From assembly GCF_008728515.1 (NCBI RefSeq), contig NC_044986.1:52936855-53000854 (forward strand): a stretch of DNA of 64,000 nucleotides, written 5' to 3'. Origin of the DNA: Papio anubis (lineage: Eukaryota > Chordata > Mammalia > Primates > Cercopithecidae). Positions within the stretch are counted from its first letter, which is position 1, and every line of letters begins with the position of its first letter. The notes under the pieces are model-generated. The model worked only from the letters and a program-made list of their open reading frames with translations, was not told the DNA's origin and did no database searches. This document shows, in pieces, positions 47,496 through 58,428 of this stretch. The position numbers were made by a program, and so were the translations under genes.

Positions 47496-47498
47496 ACA

Positions 47499-47852
47499 TA
47501 ATTTGGCTGTGTCTCCACCCAAATCTCATCTTGAATAATAGCTTCCATAATTCCCACGTGTTGTGGGAGGGGCATGATGGGAGATATTTGAATCATGAGG
47601 GTGTTTACCCCCATACTGTTCTCGTAGTAGTACGTCTCATGAGATCTGATGGTTGTATACAGGGTTTCCTCTTTCACTTGGCTTTCATTTTCCTCTTATC
47701 TGCTGCCATGTAAGATGTGCATTTTGCCTTCTGCCCTGATTGTGAGGCCTCCCCAGCAATGTGGAACTGTGAGTCTATTAAATCTATTTTCCTTTATAAA
47801 TCACTGAGTCTTGGGTATGTCTTTATCAGCAGCATGAAAATGGACCAATACA
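47499..47852 (+). mobile_element. MSTA/THE1-like MaLR LTR
   Basis: 'tttggctgtgtctccaccca', 'ccataattcccacgtgttgt', 'gatctgatggttgtatacag', 'tgattgtgaggcctcccc', 'ccaataca' end. The first ~10 bases of the LTR ('tgatatgg') are replaced by the CA/TA microsatellite. Confidence 0.93.
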
Positions 47853-47945
47853 ACATGTATATCATATATACATATATGTGTGTAGATATACATATATGTA
47901 TATATAGTATGTGTATACATACCTCTTAGCTATAGCTAACTATCT

Positions 47946-48283
47946 CTATTAGTCCACTTTCACGCTGCTGATAGAGACATACCCAAGACTGGGCAATTTA
48001 CAAAGGAAAGAGGTTTAATAGACTTACAGTTCCACTTGGCTGGAGTGGCCTCAAAATCACGGCAGAAGGCAAGGAGGAGAAAGTCACAACTTATGTGGAT
48101 GATAGCAGGCAAAAAAGAGAGCTTGTGCAGGGAAACTCTGCCTTATAAAGCCATCAGATTCATGAGACTTATTCACATGGGAAAGACCTGCCCCTATGAT
48201 TCAACTACCTTCAACTGGGTTCCTCCCACAAGACATAGGAATTCAAGATAAGATTTGGGTGGGGACACAGACAAACCATATCA
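47946..48283 (-). mobile_element. MSTA-like MaLR LTR, opposite orientation
   Basis: Reverse LTR: 'tattagtccactttcacgct', 'acccaagactgggcaattta', 'cctcccacaagacatagga', 'ttgggtggggacacag', ending 'accatatca'. It faces the preceding LTR tail to tail with only 93 bp of TA/GT-rich DNA between. Confidence 0.94.
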
Positions 48284-48390
48284 CTATCTATGTATCTATC
48301 TATATATCTATCTATCCATCTATCTACAGATATAGTGTGTGTGCATGTATGTGTGTGTGTATGTGTGTGTGTTTGCTCACATGCACACAC
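48284..48390. repeat. (TCTA)n and (TG)n compound microsatellite
   Basis: About eleven imperfect TCTA/TCTG units, then TG-rich and ATGTGTG units and a short CA end. Confidence 0.93.
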
Positions 48391-49384
48391 TTTGATCAAT
48401 GCCTGACACTTGGTACATGATATAAAAGTGTTGTCATTATTAGAGTAGCCTTTTCTAGAACCATAATGGGAAATTTCTGACATTATAGCAAAAATAATGT
48501 GGAATTGCATTCACTGGTGTGAAACTCCAACCAGCTGCTTTATTAGTGACTCTGACAAGAAGCCTGGTGTTTCTCCTGCACACATTTGGTTCCAGCAGAG
48601 GACCTCAGGAAGGAGAGTGAAATGAAAAGACATGTGATACGTTTGAGATGTCAGTTGCAAGTCATGGTGACATATCCACTGGCCTGTAGGCTACATTTTT
48701 TAGGTTTTTGTTCTGGAACAAAACAGGCCTTAAAAATATGTTTTGGCCATTTCTTCTCTTGGTCATATCTTCTGTGGTCTAGTAGCTTTAGGAGGTAGAC
48801 AGTACTTTTCCCTTTTTGTTCTTCCTCCTAAAGACTGTGTAAAGTCTTAATGCAGCATTTCCATTTATGGACTTCCCATTTTATGCACTTCACCTATATG
48901 TTGGTATACTCCAAATTAGGATTCAATAGAATAATCTATGTCCCTTCTCCTTATTATTTATTTTGTTCTCAGTCACCTGCTAGTCATATCATACTACTAT
49001 CTGTAAGACTGGTTCACCAGATTAGAAATTTCCCCATACCAAAGGCATAAGTTGAAGCATAAGAATATTGAAAAATATGTTCCTAGTTATCTGATACAGT
49101 TCATAATCTAATCCTTGAGAATCTCTGTTGTACAGTAAGGGTCCAGCAATTAATGTATGATTATTAAATGTGAGATTATAGTTAAAATGTTATACCATAC
49201 ATCCTCTGGGACAATTTTTATAGTACATAGCACCTATTTGTTTTTAGCTGTCTCAGTTAATGTGAACTGCTATAATTGAGTTTTTCCTTATTAAACATCA
49301 TTAAAGGGAAGATTGAGATACAGCTTTCTAAAAACCTGTAACTTTGATCTAAATATTATCTCTTTTATATTCACAGAACTTTAT
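48391..49384. other. Unassigned DNA; possible MIR/L2 tail
   Basis: 48392-48440 ('tcaatgcctgacacttggta') looks like the shared 3' end of MIR and L2. The remainder has only 66-70 codon frames without domains. Confidence 0.4.
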
Positions 49385-49570
49385 AATATTTCACCAAATA
49401 AACCTCAATTTTATCATCTGCAAAATTGGGATAAAGATACAGTGCTTTATGTTCACAGAGTTTGTATAAAGATTATATAGGGTATAAGAATGCAAAGGTA
49501 ACTTGATGACATTCTACATATGCAAAGTGGGATTTCCTTAACTATAATTATTAACTTTATTTTGGTTAAC
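49385..49570 (+). mobile_element. MIR SINE, degenerate
   Basis: 'aacctcaattttatcatctg' followed by 'caaaattgggataaagatac' matches the MIR core phrase 'cctcagtttcctcatctgtaaaatggggataa'. Flanks fit less well. Confidence 0.65.
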
Positions 49571-49729
49571 AATAGTAGTATTTAAGCTTTTATGTTTATT
49601 GTTTGATTAACATCTTTGTTGATGCAAAGTAAGTGAACTGAAAAGACCCCAAAAAACAGAAATATCCTGTCTTCAAAATACTTTATCAGTGGCCACAAAA
49701 CTGATAATGAAAGGCACGCTCCAAAAAAA

Positions 49730-49797
49730 TTGATTAAAAATAGTTTTTGCTTTAACTATGATTGATTAAAAATAGTTTTTGCCTTTGCCTTAACTAT
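49730..49797. repeat. 31-bp tandem duplication
   Basis: 'attgattaaaaatagttttt' followed by 'gctttaactatg' (49730-49760) is repeated at 49761-49797 with 'ctttgc' added inside the second unit ('gcctttgccttaactata'). Confidence 0.93.
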
Positions 49798-50184
49798 AAC
49801 CATAAAACAAATAATCAAAACATCCATTGTGTTTATTTTTACTAATTTTCTCAAACATTGTCACCATATTATTTGTATGATGCACACATCAGTTATCACA
49901 TTGGCCATACTTACACAAAATAGCTAGGACACAATGATTTAAGCTCCCTGTTAATTTGCAAGATGAGATTCAAATTTTGACAGAACTTCCCTGGGGTTAG
50001 CTTTTCTAATACAGCAGAGAGCTGCCAAAACAACGCTTGGAAGAACAAACAGTATTTCTGTGATTTTTCAGCTGGGTAACTCCTGACAGTCCTTTAGAAG
50101 CATGAAGAAAGTCTACTTTTGGAGATTTGCAGTATAAACTGAAGCATATCATCACCCCAAGAGATAAGAAACTTTACACAGTTG
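49798..50184. other. Unassigned DNA
   Basis: No gene or named repeat. Its end adjoins the diverged direct repeat below. Confidence 0.5.
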
Positions 50185-50490
50185 AAATGGAATCAAGTCA
50201 CTGGCAATATCAGCAAGAAGCATTCTGTCATTTTTTTGTTGTTGTAATTCTGTATAACAACCTCTAAGGATGTTCAGTAGATGTCATATTTCAAGACTGC
50301 AAATAATTTGTTAACCCTTAATCAAAAAAGTCGAACAGTGTTTCTTCTATCCAATACATTATTCCATTTAAAAAAAAAAAAGTCATTCCTTAAAGCTTTG
50401 TTTGGAAATCAAATTAGTCATTCTGAAATAACATTGAAATGTATAGCATAATAAGAGTATTCCCTGTAGATGTTTTCCCATCATAATACT
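50185..50490 (+). repeat. Diverged direct repeat, copy A
   Basis: Blocks shared in order with 51620-51915: 'aatatcagcaagaa', 'ttgttgttgtaattctgtataaca', 'ctaaggatgttcagt', 'attattccatttaaaaaa', 'aatcaaattagtcattctga', 'tagcataataagagt'. By eye 60-65% identical with small gaps. I cannot assign it to an Alu, L1, MIR, L2 or LTR family. Neither copy has a coding frame. Confidence 0.85.
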
Positions 50491-51619
50491 GACATGGAAA
50501 CATTACTGGTGACAGAGTGGAAATAAGTAATTCACTAGCAAGTTACAATATCTTTTTCCTAATTTAGTTCTTGAGCTTCTGTTGAAAAAAGATAGTACAT
50601 ATTGTTATGTGAAAGTCACTCTTAGTACAAATGCTAAATTTCATGAAAGCAAATATTAAGAATTTTGAAACAAAGACAGTTAAAATTGACAGCACTGACA
50701 ATGTGGCTAGTGTAAGACAATTTGTCTTTTCAAATGTAGCCACTAGTTTATGCCAGTTACAGTCTGTCTTTGTAAAATGAAGATAAACACAATGGCAAAG
50801 TAGTACCCAATTACAGGAAAAAAAAAAAAAAAAGAAAGAAAGAAAAATAGAATTTTAAAATACACCTGGCTTTCCAAATAGTTTATATTATGGATATATA
50901 TTATGTTTATAATTAGATAAAGACAATAAGTACTCTTTTAAAAGGCCATGTCTGTTTGCAAACAACTTCATTATTTGCATACTGTGAATATTTTCTTCTA
51001 TTCACTGTTTAGTCAGTGAAAAGCTTGCATATCAATAAATATGTATTCCTCTAGGTAAAAAAAAATCAATAAATTAATATACAATTGTCAAAGGAAACAT
51101 TTGTCTGTCACAGCAATGTATCTTTAAAGAAGAGCTAACTCAATACCTTGCTTCTGGTTGTCATTAAATGTAATATGGAAGGTCAATTAATCAGGGTTCA
51201 ATTTAGAGAAAGTAATGCATTCTGGTTAGCATGATTAGCAGGGGATTTATTTCAGGGTTCTATGTGGGATGAAATGCTTATTGGATGTTCTGAAATACTA
51301 AAATACTAATAAACTCTCTCCTGAGCTTTCCAGATGGGCTAACAAAGCCATACCATAGAATTGTTTATCAAAGAAACTGCTGCCCTGTCATCTTAAAATG
51401 GTTTGGCTACGACTTCAGCTGTTGGTGCAGAACTTCCACCTCAGCTGTGAGCAAAAAATCACCACCAGCCATATTTGGAATTCTCTCTAAGGAAAGAGGC
51501 ATGCACTATGAGTGATGCTTTATTTGGTGATTAACTTTGCTCTAAGAAAAAATAGCTCTGTACAACCAAAATTATATGAATATTTGATTTCACATTTTTG
51601 AACAAAATCCTATTCTAAC
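50491..51619. other. Unassigned DNA between the repeats
   Basis: Contains an A15 tract with GAAA units at 50818-50846. No gene or named repeat. Confidence 0.5.
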
Positions 51620-51915
51620 ATCTGGAAATATCAGCAAGAATCACACTATAATATTGTTATTATTGTAATTTTGTGTAACAGTCTTTGAAGGACATTCATT
51701 TTGTGCTATTTTTCAAAAGGTAATAATTTCTTAATATGTAATTATAAGTGCTGAAGGGTGTTTTCTCAAACCAATGCGTTATTCCATTAAAAAAAGCCTT
51801 CACTTGAGGATTTGGGTATTTTCTTCTAAATCAAGTTACTCATTCTGATGTAATGTCTAAATTAATAGCATATTAAAAGTGTTCTACACGTTAACAATGA
51901 TCTTCGTTAATATGA
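51620..51915 (+). repeat. Diverged direct repeat, copy B
   Basis: Counterpart of 50185-50490: 'aatatcagcaagaa', 'ttattattgtaattttgtgtaaca', 'gaaggacattcatt', 'gttattccattaaaaaaa', 'aatcaagttactcattctga', 'tagcatattaaaagtgt'. Centre-to-centre distance is about 1.43 kb. Orientation is the same. Confidence 0.85.
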
Positions 51916-53102
51916 ACTGTAAGCCACAAGCCTCACTCATTTTTGAGGACTTTTGGTTAGATTCCTTTTAGTTGGATAAAATTAATCTAATTTTCCTCCA
52001 AAAATCAGTCTCCTAATATTTAAAATCATTGCTGATGTTTTCTATAAGAATTACCTTCTCAAGTTTTTATATTTTCTTATTTCTTTTTCTATATAATATG
52101 GTTTTCAGATTTTCTTCCATTTTGATCATCTTCTCTTGGGCTTGCTCTAGTTTTTAGTAGTTGCCATAAAAAGTAGCCATTTTGTGTGGAATGTGATATT
52201 CCAGAATTAATTTGAAATAGTAAGAAAAATACAATGAGAACATTCAGTTTATTCATTCTAATTCTATCTATGTTTACCAAAAATACCTCAAATATCATCC
52301 TGACACAACTTTTATAGACTCATAATTGTCTTTCATGATTATCCTTCTTTACGGTACTTTTTTTTTTCAATTGACTGAAACAAAACATATAAGCATAACT
52401 TATATGCTTCCACTGCTTCTCTCCCATCTTTGACCAATTACTCATCCCGGACTGAATCCAAAATTTCAGAGTTACTCAAATATTTTTCTATTTCTTCTTT
52501 GCTGTTCACTTTGGCCTCTGTCTTGGAGCAATTTGATAGTTACTTTGACAATTTATTTAACATACAGTACATATTTTTATGATTTTTAAAGCAGTGTTTC
52601 AAACCAGATATCACCTCTAGGCTCCACATTTATGTAGGCAGCTAAACATAACCTGGTCAACTGTGAAATTATTATCCACCTGAACACTTAGGTCTCCTGA
52701 AAGTGTTTCATTTTTAAGTAACTATCACCACTATCCACCTTCTTCAGCTAGAAACCCAGAAATTATTATTTCCCCGCTATCTCATTAGTCTATATGAAAA
52801 TAATCATTAAATTGTGTTAATTCTAATTCCCAAATAGTCGTCTAATCTACAGACTTTTTAATAGTTACACGGTGACTCTCTTCATCTCTTTTGTTGACAA
52901 TTGTATTCTCCTAATATGTCTCCACAGAGTTTCTCTTATCTGACTCTAATGCTTTTTAACGGAACAATCATTGGCATTTAATTTTATCTAATAAAACTTT
53001 CAATAGCTTCTGTGTTCCCAGAAAAAAAAAAAGTGAATAAATTTCTTCTTTGGGTCAGTCAGTTTTTATGGCAGATCATGTGTCTAGTATCACCTTGATA
53101 TA
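51916..53102. other. Unassigned AT-rich DNA
   Basis: A 69-codon minus-strand frame at 52089-52298 has no domain. 52560-53030 has a cytosine-rich, exon-poor texture that could be a very old LINE or LTR, but I cannot name it. Confidence 0.4.
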
Positions 53103-54373
53103 TGAGGGGACTTGAAAAATTCATGGAAAATGCATATTATGAAAAAACTATATGTGAAGTTTTTTTTTTTTTTTTTGCACAAAATAAACTTGTCTTACTT
53201 TGTTATGTCTTAACATAATGTAGTTTGAGCAATAAGAAAAATGATCAATTTGAAAAAATCCCCTATTAGAGCAACACGAATTCTGCCAAAATGGAAGCAA
53301 GAACAAACATCAAATCTGTGGTGAAGCTGGGGTAAAATAATACAAAAATCACTGATGCTTTTTGAAAAGTTCGTGGGGGAAAATTTCCTAAATAAATTTG
53401 CAATCTAAAAATGGATAACTTATTTTAAGAAGAGACAAGATAATTTTAAAGATGAAATCCACAGCAGTAGACCATCCATATCAACTTGGAGGAAAAAAGT
53501 AATTTTGTAACCCTAATTGAAGAGGACAAACAATTAACAGTACAAACAACAGCCAACAAACTAGATATTTCAATTAGTTCAGCTTACACAGTTCTGATTG
53601 AAAAGTTAAATTTGAGCAAATTTTCCACTCGAAGGATTCCAAAACTACCACACCCAGATCAGCTATTGTCAAGAGCAAAGCTTTCAGTTGGAAATTTTTA
53701 AAAAGCGACATCAAGATCCTGAAGCACTTCTTCAAATAATCGTAATAGGAGATAGAACAGGGCATTACCAGTATAATCCCGAAGGCAAAGCACAATGAAA
53801 GCGGTCCAGTCAACTCAAAAACAGACTAGTTAAGAGCAAAAGTCATGGCAACAGTGTTAGGGATGCATTTTACATATTGACTTTCCAGAAGGCCAAAGAA
53901 CACCTGTTTATGATGAGAGTGTTCTGAGGAAGTTAACCAAGGACTTAGTAGAAAAATGCTTGGGGAAGCTTCACAGAGTCCTTCTCTGCCATCGTGCTGC
54001 TCCTGCTAATTCCTGTCATCAAACAAGGGCAAATTTGTGAAAGTCTCTGTGAGAAATCATTATATATCCTCTGGACAGTTCTGATTTGGCTCTGAGATTT
54101 TGTTTGTTTGTTTGTGTGTTTATTTGTTTGTTAATCGAAAATAATCCTCAAAGAATACTCATTTTTCTTCAGGTAACAATGTAAAAAAGCCAGCCTGTGT
54201 TGACCTGGTTAAGTTCCCAGAAGTTTTAAGTTATTTCAAGATGTACTATAAGGCTCATATCATCATTTTAAAAAACGTCTTGAACTTGATGGAGCTTATG
54301 TTGAGAAATAAAGTTTATTTTTAAATTTTTATCTTTTAATTCTATTTTTCAACAAACTTTTTGAAGTCTCCTT
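53103..54373 (+). mobile_element. Hsmar2-like mariner, inactivated
   Basis: Near full length, ~1.27 kb. Left end 'gaggggacttgaaaaattca' and right end complement of 'aaactttttgaagtctcctt' form the terminal inverted repeats. The body has a degraded transposase with many stops, plus a (TTTG)n tract at about 54103-54135 and a T16 run near 53161. Same family as the minus-strand copy at 28150-29302. Confidence 0.88.
53486..53701 (+). pseudogene. Mariner transposase remnant
   Basis: A 71-codon frame with the second DNA-binding helix-turn-helix part: 'LIEEDKQLTVQTTANKLDIS', 'SAYTVLIEKLNLSKFS'. Further downstream (about 53985-54050) the catalytic HDN-type motif is visible out of this frame as 'HRAAPANSCHQTRANL', in which the catalytic aspartate position reads Arg. 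The enzyme is therefore doubly dead: broken frame and lost catalytic residue. Confidence 0.85.
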
Positions 54374-54639
54374 GTCTTAGCTACAATAGGCTTCCTTGAG
54401 TGCTCTAAATATAAAGAAAACTTTCAGGTCACAGAACATGCAACATTGAATAGCGTCTCCTGGCAGTCGTATACACACTCTATTTAACTGAATATCTTTT
54501 CAGTCTTTCTACTTTCATTAAAATGTCATTTATTCAAGAAAATTTCCCCTATTTCTTTGACTAGGTTTTTGGTGTACCTAATTTTTAAAACAGGATCCAA
54601 ACCATCCCACATCATCCTTTAACCTCAAATCAAAATGTT

Positions 54640-55060
54640 GGGCCTGTAAGCGTTTTAATTAATGGAGCGCAAAGAACGAATCATTCTGGGTATTTTGAGC
54701 CCAGATATATTAAGGAGGTTTGGCAGCATCATTTTCCTCCTTTGAAATCCAGTTGCCTTTCTTTGAGAAAGACCTAGCAACCATGTGGTAAAGTCCACAC
54801 TGAGTAAAATCAAGGCCCACACCTGAAAACTTCAGCTGAGTTCCCATCTAACAGCCAGTACCAAGTTTCCAGCCATGTGAATGAGCCAGCCTGAAAGTGG
54901 AGTATCCAGCCCAGGTTGAGACATTTCAGATGAGACTCTACCTTTACCTAATGCGCCCAAATTGAAAACTAGTGAGTCTTCTACTAAATGTTTCTTTTTA
55001 AGAAGCTAAATTTTAGAGTGTTTTGTTGTGTATGTTTTTTTAAGAGAACAATTGATTAAT
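54640..55060 (+). mobile_element. MLT1-type MaLR LTR
   Basis: 'ccatctaacagccagtacca', 'ccagccatgtgaatgagcca', 'gtatccagcccaggttgaga', then 'actaaatgtttctttttaag' and 'aagctaaattttagagtgtt' match the 3' half of an MLT1 LTR including the degenerate poly(A) region. The left boundary is soft. Confidence 0.7.
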
Positions 55061-55129
55061 GAAATAGATGTTTTACCATTTGTGCATCAACAACTATTTA
55101 ACGTCTTGTGCTGTGGCCAAATTTATTAA

Positions 55130-55230
55130 TGAAAAATAATTCTTCATTTAATCACTACCCTATCTTCAATGTACAGGACAATGTCTGTTACATAGTATAT
55201 ACTCAATAAACATTAATTCCAATAAGTGCC
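55130..55230 (+). mobile_element. L2 LINE 3' tip
   Basis: 'ggacaatgtctgttacatag' and 'tatatactcaataaacatta' match the L2 (or MIR) 3' terminus. Confidence 0.55.
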
Positions 55231-55723
55231 AATTTTTATTGAAAAATAAAATGTATTTAGACTTCCCTATGTCTCACAAATATATTTTTTCTCTGAATGT
55301 GTAAGCATAGGATTATATCTATCTTTACCTGTGTTTGTTGTAACTTATTATACATATTGTGATTCCATATGTATTACTTTTCTTGATATGCACTATTTTA
55401 GAGAATAGTCTCTGAAAAACATAGACTTTTCATAGAAGTTTTAATGTATAATTTTACAATGATTATATTGTACAATAATAATATTGGATGAGAGTCCTAC
55501 ATTAAAATATTTCTTGTATTATTTATCACAACATGCAGTATAGAAACATTCTAAGAGGGGGCAGATAGACACGTTAGATCAGTTGTAGGAAACTCAACAA
55601 TTTGGAATTGAGAAGAACCCCACATAATTTCTAGCACATCCATGAAAATTCCACTAAAAGAGAGTACATAAATATCATATTTAAGCAATTTGTGATAACA
55701 AAAATAATCAAGAGTTCTCATAT
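55231..55723. other. Unassigned AT-rich DNA
   Basis: No gene or named repeat seen. Confidence 0.5.
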
Positions 55724-56090
55724 TGTATTAGTCCATTCTCACCCTGCTAATGAAGATATACCTAACACCGGGTAATTTATAAAGGAAAGAGGTCTAATTG
55801 ACTCACAGTTCAGCATGGCTGGGTTGCCTCAGGAAGCTTACAGTCATGGCAGAAGGGGAAGCAAACATGTTTTTCTTCACATGGTGGCAGGAACGAGAAG
55901 TGCCTAGAAAAGGGGGAAAAAGCCCTTATACAACCATCAGATTTTATGAGAACTCACTATCATGAGAACAGCATGGGGGTAACCTCCCCGTTACTCAATT
56001 GCCTCCCATCAGGTCCCTCCCACAACATGTTGGGATTATGGGAACTACAATTCAAGATGAGATGGGTGAGGACACAGCTAAGCCATATCA
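55724..56090 (-). mobile_element. MSTA-like MaLR LTR (solo)
   Basis: Reverse LTR from 'tgtattagtccattctcacc' to 'gctaagccatatca', with 'gggtaatttataaaggaaag', 'ctcccacaacatgttgggat' and 'gatgggtgaggacacag'. Full length at ~367 bp. Confidence 0.93.
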
Positions 56091-56277
56091 TTTATCTTTT
56101 CAGAGAATAAAATAATAACAATAAGGGAATATGTTATTGCATAATTATGTGAGAACTACTGAGACTATATGCAAGATTAAAAACATTCGTAACACAATTA
56201 TATAATAGAACTTACAGTTTGAGGGGAGTGAAGTGTATATAAAACATAAACAACAGGCCAAATAACTAGCCAGAAGA

Positions 56278-56280
<3 letters not shown>

Positions 56281-56313
<33 letters not shown>
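56281..56313. repeat. (GT)16 microsatellite
   Basis: Pure GT run; gives the TH-rich stretch in the minus-strand frame 56145-56471, which is not a gene. Confidence 0.97.
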
Positions 56314-56314
<1 letters not shown>

Positions 56315-56827
56315 TGGCATATAAGAGCAAAAGTAAGTTGAAAAAAATGGTTACAAAGCACATTTTTAAAAAGTTGTCGAGCCAGAGACTTGTACATTTA
56401 TACATTTTATTGTTTTTCTTTGAACCTTTAAAATAGGCAGATAAAAAGTAGTATGTGACAATTGCACTCACAATTTACAACTTAAGTTTGAAACATTCCT
56501 AATATAGAAAGCCATACATCTACTATGATTATATTGTTTTCTTTTAATCATGGGCATTCACTTTTAAACAGAATGTGAATTCATTCCAATATATGTATGA
56601 TTGTGTTTTCTGAATGTCCATATCTTTACAATGAAGTTTGAGACAATTGCTAGTTGATATTAAGTATAGGAGACATTACTCTGGTCCAGGCATATTGCAG
56701 TAATCCCCATGATAAGTTGGAACTGACAATCTGAGGTGAAATTTTCCGGGGAATAATTTTTAAAACTGAGGTTTGAAAATCTTCACCTACAAAAAGAGGC
56801 TATTTAGTAAGATAAAATTGATGCTAT
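56314..56827. other. Unassigned AT-rich DNA
   Basis: No gene or named repeat seen. Confidence 0.5.
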
Positions 56828-57010
56828 TACAGGCATATCTGGAGATATTGCAAGTTCAGTTACAGAATACCTCAATAAAGTGAGTAAAACAATAAACAGT
56901 CACACAATGTTTTTTATTTCTCATGGCATATAAAAGTTATATTTACACTATATAGTAGTCTATTAGGTGTGCCATACCATTATGTCTAAAATACAATGTA
57001 CATACTTTAA
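56828..57010. mobile_element. Tigger DNA transposon end
   Basis: 'acaggcatatctggagatat', 'tgcaagttcagttacagaat', 'gcatataaaagttatattta', 'atgtctaaaatacaatgtac' match one end of a Tigger1-like (pogo) element, starting with its terminal 'caggcatacctcg' motif in mutated form. The other end and the transposase are absent; the L1 below follows directly. Confidence 0.8.
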
Positions 57011-57502
57011 AAATATGGAAGAGGTTGAAGAAGGCTGAGTAGATGTAGCTGGAATGTGCTTCTTACATGGACAGTAACCAAAATATTGAGTAAACCTTCA
57101 CATTCCAACAGATCTTTCATGAGAGAACACCAAAATTCAATAGAAAGGTGATAGAGGACACTGTGGTTCAGGAGGGAGAAAGCAGAACTGCCTGCCAGGC
57201 CTTGCTGAGCACCAGGTCCACTGCTCTGATCTGGACCTGGACCCAAGTAGGGGATGAATGAAAGAACCCCGAGGAACCACATTTCCACCATGGGCCTCTG
57301 AGGTTTTCCTATCTATAAGAGCTCCCACAACCCCTAGGGACCTTTGGACTGGCAGGGGCAGCTGCCTGGAGACCATGCAGAGGCACTGCTCAAATAGGAA
57401 CACATGGAGCCCAACAGGATTCTGGGTACACACCCCCAAATGCTCTTCATCCTGCCTTAAGAGGCTTTAGCTCCTGCTCTCTGCCACGCTGGGAAAGAGT
57501 AG

Positions 57503-58428
57503 TAATATAGGAATTAAAAAGAAATTATTTAGGCAGTTAGGGAGGTTACAGGAGTCCTCAATATGGTTTTACTTTTAATTAAAAAGCAGCCCCCAAATCA
57601 TTTCTTTCTAACAAAAGGCAGACTGAAAAATCAAACTGCAAGCATAAATAAGCAAGCAAAAAGCTTGCATAGGTAAACACCAGTAGCTGTGCCAATAGTA
57701 AAGAGAAACCTGGAAGCCAGGTATATTCAACATGGAGGTTTTCTCTTCCCCTTTCTTTGTCGCCACATGTGCAGAGGTCATGGCGCCAGCCAGATGGAGA
57801 CCCCCATCTACATAATAAAATATTAGAGTGGGATAGCCAGCTTCTTCGTGATTTTGTAAATGGCACACCTGGTCCAACCAATCCTCAGGGCCCTATGTAA
57901 ATTTTCTCCAGCTCCTCTATAAAACCAACCACATCCTGATTCAAATGAGGAGATATAATCAATACCCCCCTCACTCTGCACAGGGGAGCTTTTCTCGCTG
58001 CTTTTCTCTTCCTTCACCTATTAAACTCTCTGCTTTTTTTTTTTTTTTTGGAGTTCCGCTCTTATTGCCCAGGCTGGATTGCAGTGGCACAGTCTTGGCT
58101 CACTGCAACCTCCACCTCCTGGGTTCAGGTGACTCTCCTGCCTCAGCCTCCTGAGTAGCTGGGACTACAGGCATGCTGCCACTCCTGGCTAATTCTTCTT
58201 GTATTTTTAGTATAGATGGGGTTTCACCATGTTGGCCAGGCTGGTCTCGAAGTCCTGACCTCATGATCTGCCTGCTTCAGCCTCCTAAAGTGCCATGATT
58301 ATAGGCATGAGCCACCTTGCCCAGACTGAACACTCCACTCTTAAATCAGCTCCTGGTGTGTCCATGACTTCGATTTCCTTAGCATGAGACAATGAACCTC
58401 AGGTTTTTTCCCCAAACGACACTTTTTC
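57503..58428 (+). mobile_element. ERV1-type solo LTR inside the L1 5' UTR
   Basis: Has an LTR-like layout: CCAAT ('ccaaccaatcctcagggc', about 57872), TATA box 'tataaaacc' near 57917, 'cttcacctattaaactctct' (poly(A) signal context) and 'gcatgagacaatgaacctca' near the end. That layout recalls LTR10/LTR12-like ERV1 LTRs. The L1 sequence resumes after it. The pentamer agtag occurs at 57498-57502 and 58429-58433, a likely TSD. Ends do not show clear TG...CA, so limits are ±10 bp. No viral gene present. Confidence 0.75.
58034..58326 (-). mobile_element. AluS-like SINE inside the ERV1 LTR
   Basis: Reverse Alu, T17, 'ggagttccgctcttattgcc', 'cactgcaacctccacctcct', ending 'gcatgagccaccttgcccag'. It splits the LTR just after 'attaaactctctgc'. 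Third layer of nesting. Confidence 0.95.

Noticed and set aside
57007..57881. Cluster of ~90-100 codon frames on both strands as a gene
   Set aside because: The region is L1 5' UTR plus an ERV1-like LTR, which is GC-richer and so has fewer chance stops.
57660..58030. TATA/CCAAT arrangement as a host gene promoter
   Set aside because: It is explained as the U3/R part of an ERV1-like LTR; no exon follows that I can recognise.
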